In this document: positions 23,770 through 31,485 of the stretch, piece after piece
How the letters are laid out: every line of letters starts with the position of its first letter
Numbering within the stretch: position 1 is the stretch's first letter
NCBI GenBank assembly: GCA_905215555.1
Contig: CAJMQU010000003.1
Span: forward strand, 62,001 to 126,000
DNA: 64,000 nt
Origin: an uncultured bacterium
Lineage (GTDB): Bacteria > Bacteroidota > Bacteroidia > Bacteroidales > Bacteroidaceae
Reading direction: 5' to 3'
The notes under the pieces: model-generated
What the model was told of the DNA's origin: nothing
Seen by the model: the letters and a program-made list of their open reading frames with translations, nothing else
Databases searched by the model: none
Position numbers and translations under genes: made by a program

Positions 23770-24531
23770 ATGAATAAAGTACGATTTGAACTTACCGAAT
23801 TTCCTTATCCGACACTGGCCCGTTTCGGTCTCACACAGGAGATGATCGAGGACCTGCCGATGCGTGTCCTTGATGAAATCTGCGACGGGCGACACTCTCC
23901 CGTGCTTCCCGTCCGTGTCAGCGACGAGAACGGTGAAGCCGTCGAAAGCCGTACCCGCTTCGCCTTTGTCCGTATGGATAACGGACAGGCGGATGTGCTA
24001 TTCTATCCCGTCTTGAAATCCTCGCCGCTGGAACGGTACGATGAAGCGCAACAGAAACAACTGCTCGCCGGCAAGGCGATTATCGCGGAGGTGGAGACGG
24101 CGGACGGGCGCCACAGCCAGGCGTTCGTGCAGATAGACCCCGAGACGAACCAAGTGATGTCGGTACCCACGCCCATCATCGGACGCAACCTACAGGTGTT
24201 GGCCGAGGAACTGCACCTCGGTCCGGTGGAAGTCAGGGGACTGCAACACGGCGAACCGCTGACATTGGCGGTGGCAGGCGAACCTGTCACGGTCGGCATA
24301 GACCTCCAAACCAAGACCGGCATCCGCTTCTGTTCGGGCGATGAACAGAAATGGAAGGAACAGAGCAAGCGCGAGTGGGACAAATACACTTTCGGCGTGT
24401 ACGGCTGCTGGATGATGGACGGTGACGGCAACCTCGACTACGTTCCAGAGGAAGAATACACCGAGGAGCTGTGGAACGAGCAGAAGAAGAGCGGAGAACG
24501 TAACCGTGCAGCGGCGGCGCTCCACAAGTAA
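23770..24531 (+). CDS. DUF4099/DUF3945-type ICE protein
   Basis: A 253-residue cytoplasmic protein. Residues 1-60 ('FGLTQEMIEDLPMRVLDEIC', 'GRHSPVLPVRV') match the DUF4099 family that is nearly confined to Bacteroidales mobile elements. Residues 90-170 resemble the linked DUF3945 repeat ('AFVQIDPETNQVMSVPT', 'GVEL'-type turns). It is the first gene of the long plus-strand operon reaching to 39738. The biochemical role is unknown. Confidence 0.75.
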   Translation: MNKVRFELTEFPYPTLARFGLTQEMIEDLPMRVLDEICDGRHSPVLPVRVSDENGEAVESRTRFAFVRMDNGQADVLFYPVLKSSPLERYDEAQQKQLLAGKAIIAEVETADGRHSQAFVQIDPETNQVMSVPTPIIGRNLQVLAEELHLGPVEVRGLQHGEPLTLAVAGEPVTVGIDLQTKTGIRFCSGDEQKWKEQSKREWDKYTFGVYGCWMMDGDGNLDYVPEEEYTEELWNEQKKSGERNRAAAALHK

Positions 24532-24550
24532 AACCTAACATCCGAAGAAT

Positions 24551-24775
24551 ATGGCACAACATCAATATTATCCCGAAGAGGTGCTTATCGAGAAGATGGA
24601 GCGCGGCGAATACGGCTGGCTGGATTACGTCAATCACTTCTCGGCGGAATGGCAGGAAGAGTACCTCCGCTACTGCAAGGAGAACAACCTCACTATCGGC
24701 GACGAGACGGCTGCCGAGTTCGTCCACCATAAGGATGAGCAGCTGGAGGCGGCCATGGAGGCCGGTGACGCGTAA
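24551..24775 (+). CDS. Small hypothetical ICE protein
   Basis: A 74-residue acidic helical protein ('MAQHQYYPEEVLIEKMERG', 'HFSAEWQEEYLRYC') between two DUF4099/DUF3945-type genes. The gap to each neighbour is under 30 bp. Small proteins of this pattern accompany the operon in Bacteroidales ICEs; function unknown. Confidence 0.65.
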   Translation: MAQHQYYPEEVLIEKMERGEYGWLDYVNHFSAEWQEEYLRYCKENNLTIGDETAAEFVHHKDEQLEAAMEAGDA

Positions 24776-24801
24776 ATAACCGACAAACATCATTTCAGAC
24801 T

Positions 24802-26373
24802 ATGGCGATACGAACGAATACCAATCCCCGACAGATGGACCTGCAACCCGAAATGCGCGACCTGTTAAGGCGTAACGGGATGCAGGCCCATGTGGTCAGT
24901 GACGGCACGGGCTACCGGCTCCTCGTACAGGGACACGACTCGCCGCTACTGACCTATCCGATAACCGAACGTCAGATGTTGGCTCTGACGGACTGGGGAA
25001 CAAACACGGCCAACAAGAAAGCCTACAACGTGTTCACGAGCATTGTAGGCAATGACTTCTATATGCCCAAGAATTTCGTCCACGCCCGCAACGCCAACGG
25101 TCGTGTGGCTATGGGGCTGCATGGCTACCGCATCGGCATCGGCGAGTACGGGCGTGTGGGACGGCTGGGTATGCCGTCCCCGTTTTTGGGCTGGACACCA
25201 CGCCACCAGTGGGGCTTCCACCTGCGCCGTGTCGGCGGGCAGCTTTTCTATCCGGGGGCACCCATCGTCCCCGAACGCTGGGACGGGCGCATGAAGCCCG
25301 GTGAACTGCAATCGGGCGGTTACGGCTTCTACTACAAGGGTGGCCGGCAAACGCAGCCTGCCTCCGTGCAACAGACGGATGTGCTGCAGAACCTTCAGGC
25401 GGTCATCACGCCGATGGTCAGCCGTCCGCGCAGTCAGGAACCGGCACGTCCCTACAAGGAACTGATAACCTCGCCTGTCTATTTCTCCAATGAGAAATGG
25501 CAGGAATGCCTTGTCTCGCACGGCCTTATCGTGGACGCGGAGGCACGGACGCTAACCGTGCAGTCCGAGCAGGTAGCCGCCGATATGGTTTACGACCTGA
25601 GGGATAACGAACTTGCCGTCCTGACCTCCAACTCCCTCGAAGAGCATTCCGTCGAGAAGCGACTGGAAGTGCTGAACCGGGTTGTCGGGGCGGACTTTGC
25701 CGACAAGGTGACGATGGAGACACTTGACAGCGAGCGACGTATCTCCCTTGCCCTGCATCCCGAAGTGCAACAGGAACTGGCGCAGCGGCAACAGCAGGAG
25801 CAGGAAATCCTCGCACCGCTGGAAACACAGCTTCCGGAAGAGGATATACGGGAGGGCATGACCGCCTCCGTGGACGGGCGCGACCTGCAATACCTCAAAG
25901 AGAACAGGGGCTGGTACAGGGAGGAGAAGCACGGCAGGGAGGTCGAAGTGACCGAGATCGGCGTACACCCTTCCACGGTGGAAGGCAAGTACAAGATGAC
26001 AGCCGTCATCGACGGGCAGGTCATCAGCCACGAGATCAGCCAACGGGACTACGACAGGTTCCTTGCGGTGGATGATTTTCATCGCATGAAACTATTTTCT
26101 AAAATATTCAGCGAGGTGGACATGAAGATGCGTCCGGAGGCGCAGCGTGGTCTCGGCGTGAAGATTTTCGCCGCCCTTACCGCCGGCGCGGTGGTGACGG
26201 CAGGCGTCGTGCATGGACTGGACCACCACGGCCCGGAGTTTTACGGCGAACGTTTCGGCGGCCCACCGCGTCCGTACTTCAAGCCCGGCGTGGACACGCC
26301 GAGGGATGTGGCGATACGCGCTTTCGAAGCGGAGATGAACCGTGAGGTGAACGACATGAGAATGGGGAGGTAA
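24802..26373 (+). CDS. Large ICE protein, DUF3945-like, C-terminal membrane helix
   Basis: The 523-residue protein has an N-terminal region with a long Gly/Arg/Tyr-rich segment (residues 90-200), a central coiled-coil-prone stretch ('QQELAQRQQQEQEIL' near residue 320), and a DUF3945-like repeat ('GKYKMTAVIDGQVISHEIS', residues 396-414). A hydrophobic helix near residues 453-470 ('FAALTAGAVVTAGVVHGL') precedes a Pro/Gly-rich tail. This suggests a protein held at the inner membrane by its C-terminus. It sits in the accessory operon before the primase-like gene. No defined function is known to me. Confidence 0.65.
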   Translation: MAIRTNTNPRQMDLQPEMRDLLRRNGMQAHVVSDGTGYRLLVQGHDSPLLTYPITERQMLALTDWGTNTANKKAYNVFTSIVGNDFYMPKNFVHARNANGRVAMGLHGYRIGIGEYGRVGRLGMPSPFLGWTPRHQWGFHLRRVGGQLFYPGAPIVPERWDGRMKPGELQSGGYGFYYKGGRQTQPASVQQTDVLQNLQAVITPMVSRPRSQEPARPYKELITSPVYFSNEKWQECLVSHGLIVDAEARTLTVQSEQVAADMVYDLRDNELAVLTSNSLEEHSVEKRLEVLNRVVGADFADKVTMETLDSERRISLALHPEVQQELAQRQQQEQEILAPLETQLPEEDIREGMTASVDGRDLQYLKENRGWYREEKHGREVEVTEIGVHPSTVEGKYKMTAVIDGQVISHEISQRDYDRFLAVDDFHRMKLFSKIFSEVDMKMRPEAQRGLGVKIFAALTAGAVVTAGVVHGLDHHGPEFYGERFGGPPRPYFKPGVDTPRDVAIRAFEAEMNREVNDMRMGR

Positions 26374-26377
26374 GGCC

Positions 26378-27766
26378 ATGAGAGAAGGAGACCTGACATA
26401 CGACGACTTCCTGCAACGCCTGACTATTCAGGACGTGCTTATCGACGCGGGCTACCACCTGAACAAGCGCGACGGTCTGCGCTATCCCTCCTATGTTCGT
26501 CTGGACAGCGAGGGACGCCGCATCCGTGGCGACAAGTTCATCGTCACGCAGAACGGCCAGTGCTGTTTCCACGCGCAACAGCAGAGGGTGTACAACCTCA
26601 TTTCGTTCATCAAGGAACATCCGCAGTTTTTCTCGGAGTACCACGCGGGAATGTCCGGCGACCAGCTGGTCAATCTCGTATGCAACCGGCTGCTGAACCA
26701 TCCCATCGAGAACCGCGAGATGCGTATCATCCAGCCCAAGCGGGATGTCAAGCCGTTCGACATCGCGGACTACGACATCCACAAGTTCAACCCGCAGAAC
26801 CGTGAGACGCAGAAGAGGTTCTATCCCTACTTCAAGAACCGGGGTATCGACCTTTACACGCAATATGCCTTTCACCGGGATTTCTGTCTGGCGACGAAAC
26901 ACCGCCCGGACGGAGCAGCCTACACGAACTTGTCGTTTCCGCTGACCCTGCCCAAGGGCGACGGTACGGTCGTGGGGCTTGAGGAGCGCGGACGTGCCCG
27001 CATGGACGGGAGCGGTAGCTACAAGGGTAAGGCCGAAGGCAGCAATTCGAGCGAGGGGTTATGGATAGCCAGCCCGGCCAAGACACCGCTCGCGGAAGCC
27101 AAACATATCTATTGGTTCGAAAGTGCTTATGACGCGATGGCCTATTACCAGCTCCATCAGGCACAAAACAAGGAGTTGCGAAAGGCGGTTTTCGTCTCCA
27201 CGGGCGGTTCTCCAACCGTAGCGCAGATGCGGGGTGTGCTTTCTGCCACTCTTCCAGCCAGGCATCATGTCTGTTTTGACACGGATTTGGCGGGGATGGA
27301 GTTTTACAAGAATTTTCAGGCGGAGAAGTGTCGCGTAATGCGTTCCATCATCGAGGAGACCCCCGAACGGAAGTCTTACCTCGACACCGTGCGTGAGGAC
27401 CGGGATTTGGATAGCGGTGAAATATACCTGCTTCCGGAAACCTTGCAGACCAGCTACGGACGGTACGAGAGCGAGTGGGAAGAAGCCATGTCGATGCGTT
27501 CGAGCGGACTGTGCCATCCGGACGACATACAAGCTCAGGTGGATATTATGAACAAGCATTACAAGGAGTTCCGCGAGGGGCTGCGGGATTTTCTCGGTCT
27601 GGATAAAGAGAATGATGTCCCCGATATCCGAGAGCAGCCTGCCTATCCCAACAAAGACTGGAACGAGCAACTGCTGGCAGAGCGCAAACTGGAAGAAGCC
27701 ACTGAAGAAGAGCGGACTAGAGAGGAAGAACCCGAACAGGAACGACAAACACGTTTTCACCGATGA
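26378..27766 (+). CDS. Toprim-domain primase-like protein (DUF3991/Toprim_2)
   Basis: The 462-residue protein starts with a DUF3991-type region ('YDDFLQRLTIQDVLIDAGY', 'FHAQQQRVYNLISFI'). A Toprim domain follows, with the acidic residues typical of primases and nucleases: 'YWFESAYDAMAYY' (Glu, about residue 246), 'VSTGGSP', then 'CFDTDLAG' (DxD, about 306-313). It probably makes primers or processes DNA in establishment of the transferred strand. The C-terminal 130 residues are helical and very acidic/basic. Its stop overlaps the next start (ATGA). Confidence 0.8.
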   Translation: MREGDLTYDDFLQRLTIQDVLIDAGYHLNKRDGLRYPSYVRLDSEGRRIRGDKFIVTQNGQCCFHAQQQRVYNLISFIKEHPQFFSEYHAGMSGDQLVNLVCNRLLNHPIENREMRIIQPKRDVKPFDIADYDIHKFNPQNRETQKRFYPYFKNRGIDLYTQYAFHRDFCLATKHRPDGAAYTNLSFPLTLPKGDGTVVGLEERGRARMDGSGSYKGKAEGSNSSEGLWIASPAKTPLAEAKHIYWFESAYDAMAYYQLHQAQNKELRKAVFVSTGGSPTVAQMRGVLSATLPARHHVCFDTDLAGMEFYKNFQAEKCRVMRSIIEETPERKSYLDTVREDRDLDSGEIYLLPETLQTSYGRYESEWEEAMSMRSSGLCHPDDIQAQVDIMNKHYKEFREGLRDFLGLDKENDVPDIREQPAYPNKDWNEQLLAERKLEEATEEERTREEEPEQERQTRFHR

Positions 27767-28260
27767 TACCGTCACAGCCCATAGCCCGGTTCCGGAACGT
27801 CGTGCTGCGGCCTCACGGGATGCAGTTTGTCATCGACGAGCTGCATTTGGTGTCGATATGCGTGGTGGGACTGGTGTACGGCGGCATGGAAGCCATGCCA
27901 CTGTGCGGTATGGCGACGACGGTTTCCCTGCTCCTGCTCCTTGTGCTGGCATACCGATTCATTTACCTGCGGCTGATACGCTACCGTATCGGCGGAGAGC
28001 AGCTTGTCAGCGAGCACGGGCTTCTGTCGCGCAAGGTCGATTACATGGAGCTGTACCGTATCGTGGACTTTCAGGAACACCAAAGCCTGCTGCAACAGCT
28101 CTGCGGGCTGAAAACGGTCATCATCTTCTCGATGGACCGGAATACGCCGAGACTCGAACTTACGGGTATCAGGCAGAACGACGACATCGTGCCGCTGATC
28201 CGCGAACGGGTGGAATACAATAAACGAAAAAAGGGAATATATGAGATTACGAATCATTAA
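27763..28260 (+). CDS. Membrane protein with bacterial PH domain
   Basis: A 165-residue protein with two adjacent transmembrane helices (about residues 27-45 and 49-66) followed by a PH-like beta domain ('YRIGGEQLVSEHGLLSRKVDYMELYRI'-type strands, split across residues 71-100). This is the YdbS/DUF304 arrangement. Such proteins sit in the inner membrane with the PH domain in the cytoplasm. It overlaps both neighbours (4 bp upstream, 20 bp downstream). Role in transfer is unknown. Confidence 0.75.
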   Translation: MIPSQPIARFRNVVLRPHGMQFVIDELHLVSICVVGLVYGGMEAMPLCGMATTVSLLLLLVLAYRFIYLRLIRYRIGGEQLVSEHGLLSRKVDYMELYRIVDFQEHQSLLQQLCGLKTVIIFSMDRNTPRLELTGIRQNDDIVPLIRERVEYNKRKKGIYEITNH

Positions 28261-28936
28261 CATGTTTTTGGCCGCCGTTGCCCTCTGTCTGCTACCGCAA
28301 CGTGGCAAAGCACAGATTGCCGCCTCGAATCCGTTGGAATGGGCGGCGCTGGTAGAGGGGAACGAACTGATAAACGGACAGATAGAGAAGCAGATCAAGG
28401 GGCAGACACAGACAGCCCTGCTTCAGAACTCCATCGCGGCGGAGTTCAACCGGATACACAAGTGGGAGAAGCAGTACAACAGTTACCTCAAGACGGCGAA
28501 CGGTTATGCCTCGTCGCTGAAAGCCTGCACCCACCTGTACAATGACGGCGTGCGTATCTTCCTCACGCTTGGGAAGCTGGGAAAGGCTGTTGCGGACAAC
28601 CCGCAGGGCATTGTCGCCGGTATGAGTATGAACAACCTCTACATTGAGACGGCTACGGAACTGGTTTCCGTGTTCACGCTGCTCAATGACGCCGTAGCCA
28701 AAGGAGGCACGGAGAATATGCTCACGGGTGCGGAACGGAGCAAGATCCTGTGGGAGCTGAACGACAAACTCTCTGCATTCAGCCGGAAACTGCACCTGCT
28801 CTACCTGAGCATAAGATACTACACCCTCAATGACGTGTGGGCCAATGTGACTGCCGGGATGCTCGACCGCAGCAACGGTGAGGCGGCCCGCATGGCCCTG
28901 ACGCGTTGGCGCAGGGCTGCCGCCGTTTCACGCTAA
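28241..28936 (+). CDS. Exported helical protein, paralog 1
   Basis: A 231-residue protein with a signal peptide (cleavage likely after 'GKAQ') and an almost entirely helical mature part. It shares its C-terminal pattern with the next gene: 'KL..L...(R/K)YYT..D(V/I)W' and a final 'A..(R/T)RW(R/K)', so the two look like diverged copies. Their helical, periplasmic nature and place among transfer-region genes recall VirB5/TrbJ-type minor pilus proteins, but I have no direct evidence. It overlaps the PH gene by 20 bp. Confidence 0.7.
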   Translation: MRLRIINMFLAAVALCLLPQRGKAQIAASNPLEWAALVEGNELINGQIEKQIKGQTQTALLQNSIAAEFNRIHKWEKQYNSYLKTANGYASSLKACTHLYNDGVRIFLTLGKLGKAVADNPQGIVAGMSMNNLYIETATELVSVFTLLNDAVAKGGTENMLTGAERSKILWELNDKLSAFSRKLHLLYLSIRYYTLNDVWANVTAGMLDRSNGEAARMALTRWRRAAAVSR

Positions 28937-28948
28937 TCCCGACTGCCT

Positions 28949-29632
28949 ATGAAACGGACACTCACGATATGTTTTCTGCTGCTATGCGTCGGCATCTCCA
29001 AGATGTGGGCACAGAATGACCCCGTGCTGGCCGGAATGATACTGGCCTACACGGACAAAGCACAAAAGGAGCTGGAGAATCAGGAAAGGGTCATGCTGAT
29101 GCAGACCACGGGGCATATATGGACCAAGGAGGAGGTGGAAGCCACGACCGACCTGCAACGGGAGTTCAACAACTACCTGAACTCATTCCGGTCGATTGTC
29201 TGTTATGCGGCACAGATTTATGGCTTCTATCACGAGATATCGCAACTGACGGACAATATGGGCGATTTCACAAAACAGGTGAACCGCCAGACAACCAATG
29301 CGCTGGCCGTCGCCCTCTCCACGCGGCGCAACCAGATTTACCGGGAGCTGATATTGAATAGCGTGGAGATTGTGAACGACATCCGCACGGCGTGCCTTTC
29401 GGGCAACAAGATGACGGAGCGTGAACGCATCGAGATTGTTTTCGGCATCCGCCCGAAGCTCAAGATGATGAACAAGAAACTGCAACGGCTGACTAAGGCG
29501 GTGAAGTACACCACGATGGGCGACATCTGGCGGGAGATTGACGAGGGCGCACGTCCCGTTACCGACAAACGCGACATTGTGGAAGCCGCCCGCAGGCGTT
29601 GGAAACAAGTCGGAAAGAATGTAAGACCTTAA
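28949..29632 (+). CDS. Exported helical protein, paralog 2
   Basis: A 227-residue protein with a signal peptide ('LLLCVGISKMWAQ', cleavage after WAQ) and a helical mature domain. The end of the protein ('KKLQRLTKAVKYTTMGDIW' ... 'AARRRWKQVG') parallels that of the preceding gene. It follows it by 12 bp. It may form a complex with paralog 1 in the periplasm; this is inferred from similarity and pairing only. Confidence 0.7.
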   Translation: MKRTLTICFLLLCVGISKMWAQNDPVLAGMILAYTDKAQKELENQERVMLMQTTGHIWTKEEVEATTDLQREFNNYLNSFRSIVCYAAQIYGFYHEISQLTDNMGDFTKQVNRQTTNALAVALSTRRNQIYRELILNSVEIVNDIRTACLSGNKMTERERIEIVFGIRPKLKMMNKKLQRLTKAVKYTTMGDIWREIDEGARPVTDKRDIVEAARRRWKQVGKNVRP

Positions 29633-29643
29633 AATGAAGATAT

Positions 29644-30309
29644 ATGGGATTCTGGAGTACAATATTGAAATACGGCGGCAGTGTCATGAAAGGTACCGGG
29701 AAGGCTACTGCAGCCACCGGTAGAAGCATGGGAAATGCTGTCCTGCACCCCTCGCAGACGCTTCGAGGAGCCGGGCAAGCCGTCAAGACCGCCACGGTCG
29801 GGGCGGCAGTCGGTTACGTGGGTTGGGAGAAGCTGACTACCGATAAAAGTGTTGCACGTATCGTCAGTGAGGCCGTAGTCGGCAAACCCGCCACGAACGC
29901 CCTCGCAGGGACGGTGGATGATGTTCAGGAACTGAAGGAGAAGACCGGGGATACGATCTCGGCGATAGGCAATGCGGTAAGTGGCGCAGGTTCACAACTG
30001 AACGGCGTGTCGAACTTTCTGCAGGCAACCTCCGGGGGCGGTCTCATGGATATGCTCGGCAGATTCTTCAGCAACCTTGGCCGTGGCAACGTGTCAGGGT
30101 TGAGCATTGTGGGGTTGGTCGCCGCAGCGTTCCTCGTGTTCGGACAACGCGGCTGGCTGGGCAAGATTGCCGGGCTGTTCTTGGGAATGCTGCTCATCGG
30201 CAACAACGCGGGTGTTCTCCGCACAGCCTCGCAGGAGAGTGTATCGAGGACGCAGACACCGGCACTCTCTCCGGAGGAGCAGACCCAGGGCGGCGGAATG
30301 AGAAGATAG
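29644..30309 (+). CDS. Hypothetical membrane protein
   Basis: A 221-residue protein with a glycine/alanine/threonine-rich N-terminal half without signal peptide, and two close hydrophobic segments near residues 152-185 ('SIVGLVAAAFLVFGQ' and 'IAGLFLGMLLIG'). These suggest an inner-membrane protein. It lies 11 bp after paralog 2. Function unknown. Confidence 0.65.
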   Translation: MGFWSTILKYGGSVMKGTGKATAATGRSMGNAVLHPSQTLRGAGQAVKTATVGAAVGYVGWEKLTTDKSVARIVSEAVVGKPATNALAGTVDDVQELKEKTGDTISAIGNAVSGAGSQLNGVSNFLQATSGGGLMDMLGRFFSNLGRGNVSGLSIVGLVAAAFLVFGQRGWLGKIAGLFLGMLLIGNNAGVLRTASQESVSRTQTPALSPEEQTQGGGMRR

Positions 30310-30331
30310 AAGGACAAAATAATACAAAACA

Positions 30332-31162
30332 ATGAAATATACAGAAGAAATGATCCTGCATTCCGATAGCGGCTACTGTATGCCGTTCGAGGAGCCGCAG
30401 GGAAAAGACGTGGAGTTGTCGCTCGGCTACGGCGAGCAGACACACCCGGAAACGGGAGAAAAATTCTTTCATCACGGCATTGATTTCAATGTGCGGTGCC
30501 ACATCTTGTCGGCAGTGGCCGGCGGTATCGTATCGGGCGTGGGCAACGACCCCGTGCATGGCATCTGCCAGACGATACGCTACGGTGAATACGAAATGAC
30601 ATACGGACATCTGTCGAATGTCTATGCTCAGTTCGGGCAGCGTGTCAAGGCCGGGCAGACGGTAGCTTTGAGTGGTGAGCGGCTGCATATCGAAGTCCGC
30701 TTCAAGGGCGAGGAGCTGAACCCGTTGGAGTTTCTGACCATGCTGTACGGTAATATCCGTGCTTTGCAGGAGGCCAACGGAAACGGGACATCCGGTTTCT
30801 ACGAGGCAGAACCGGGACCGACAACCGATTACGAGAAGGACAGGCGAGAAATCGAGGAGTTGATGCTACGCTTTCTGCCGCACTACATGGAGGACTTGCA
30901 GCATGGGGCGTACCGCCTACCAGAACACACGGAACAGTCGCTGCGCCATATCTTCACGATGGGCGCGGTGAAGGAGTATTTCTACGAGCGGATGCCGAGC
31001 ATCGCCAATCCCCTCGGACTGGGGCATAAGGCCATGCCGCTGGCCTGCAAGGTGCAGAACCTACTTATCGGGGACTTTCTGAACTACCTCGCGCTACGGC
31101 ACGACGTGTATCTCTCCACTATGGGCGGCGACGTAAAAAAAAACTCCATGACGAAGCCTTAG
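30332..31162 (+). CDS. M23-family peptidase, frame broken at A9 tract
   Basis: This 276-residue product carries an M23-type domain near its start: 'FHHGIDFNV' (residues 49-57, His/Asp ligands) and 'GERLHIEV' (HxE in place of the usual HxH, near residue 114). There is no signal peptide, so it is not obviously exported by Sec. The frame changes at a run of nine A (31135-31143): the sequence after it in the -1 frame is a good continuation up to 31470, whereas the zero frame stops after 'KKNSMTKP'. A complete protein would be about 380 residues. Either one A is missing or the cell uses slippage. Confidence 0.75.
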   Translation: MKYTEEMILHSDSGYCMPFEEPQGKDVELSLGYGEQTHPETGEKFFHHGIDFNVRCHILSAVAGGIVSGVGNDPVHGICQTIRYGEYEMTYGHLSNVYAQFGQRVKAGQTVALSGERLHIEVRFKGEELNPLEFLTMLYGNIRALQEANGNGTSGFYEAEPGPTTDYEKDRREIEELMLRFLPHYMEDLQHGAYRLPEHTEQSLRHIFTMGAVKEYFYERMPSIANPLGLGHKAMPLACKVQNLLIGDFLNYLALRHDVYLSTMGGDVKKNSMTKP

Positions 31163-31470
31163 CAAGCGGCGGTATCATCGACCCGTTGGCAGAGCTGGAC
31201 ATCGACATCCAGAGCTTCGACATACCGAGAATCGTCTCCGTCTATCCCGACCGTGCCGGTATCCGCTGGTGGACGAAGGCATGGTTCAACAACCGGGAGG
31301 AAGGGGAAGCATCGGTGGAAATCGAACGGGAACAGGCCATACGCTTCATTCACGACCATATTGAGAAGGACGCGTGGCTCGAAGAGTTCTTTCCTCGGCA
31401 GATGGAGGTGTACCACAATGCCATCGAGCAGACGAAAGAACAACTCCTGAAACAGATAAACATGATATAG
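31135..31470 (+). pseudogene. C-terminal part of M23 peptidase in -1 frame
   Basis: Read from the A9 tract in the -1 frame, the sequence continues without stop as 'KKLHDEALASGGIIDPLAEL' and on through 'IQSFDIPRIVSVYPDRAG' to 31470. This keeps normal composition and codon use and ends 16 bp before the next gene. A TTG at 31186 could start it independently, but no start signal supports that. It should be annotated with the upstream peptidase as one gene. Confidence 0.7.
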
Positions 31471-31485
31471 ATATACATATTTTAT

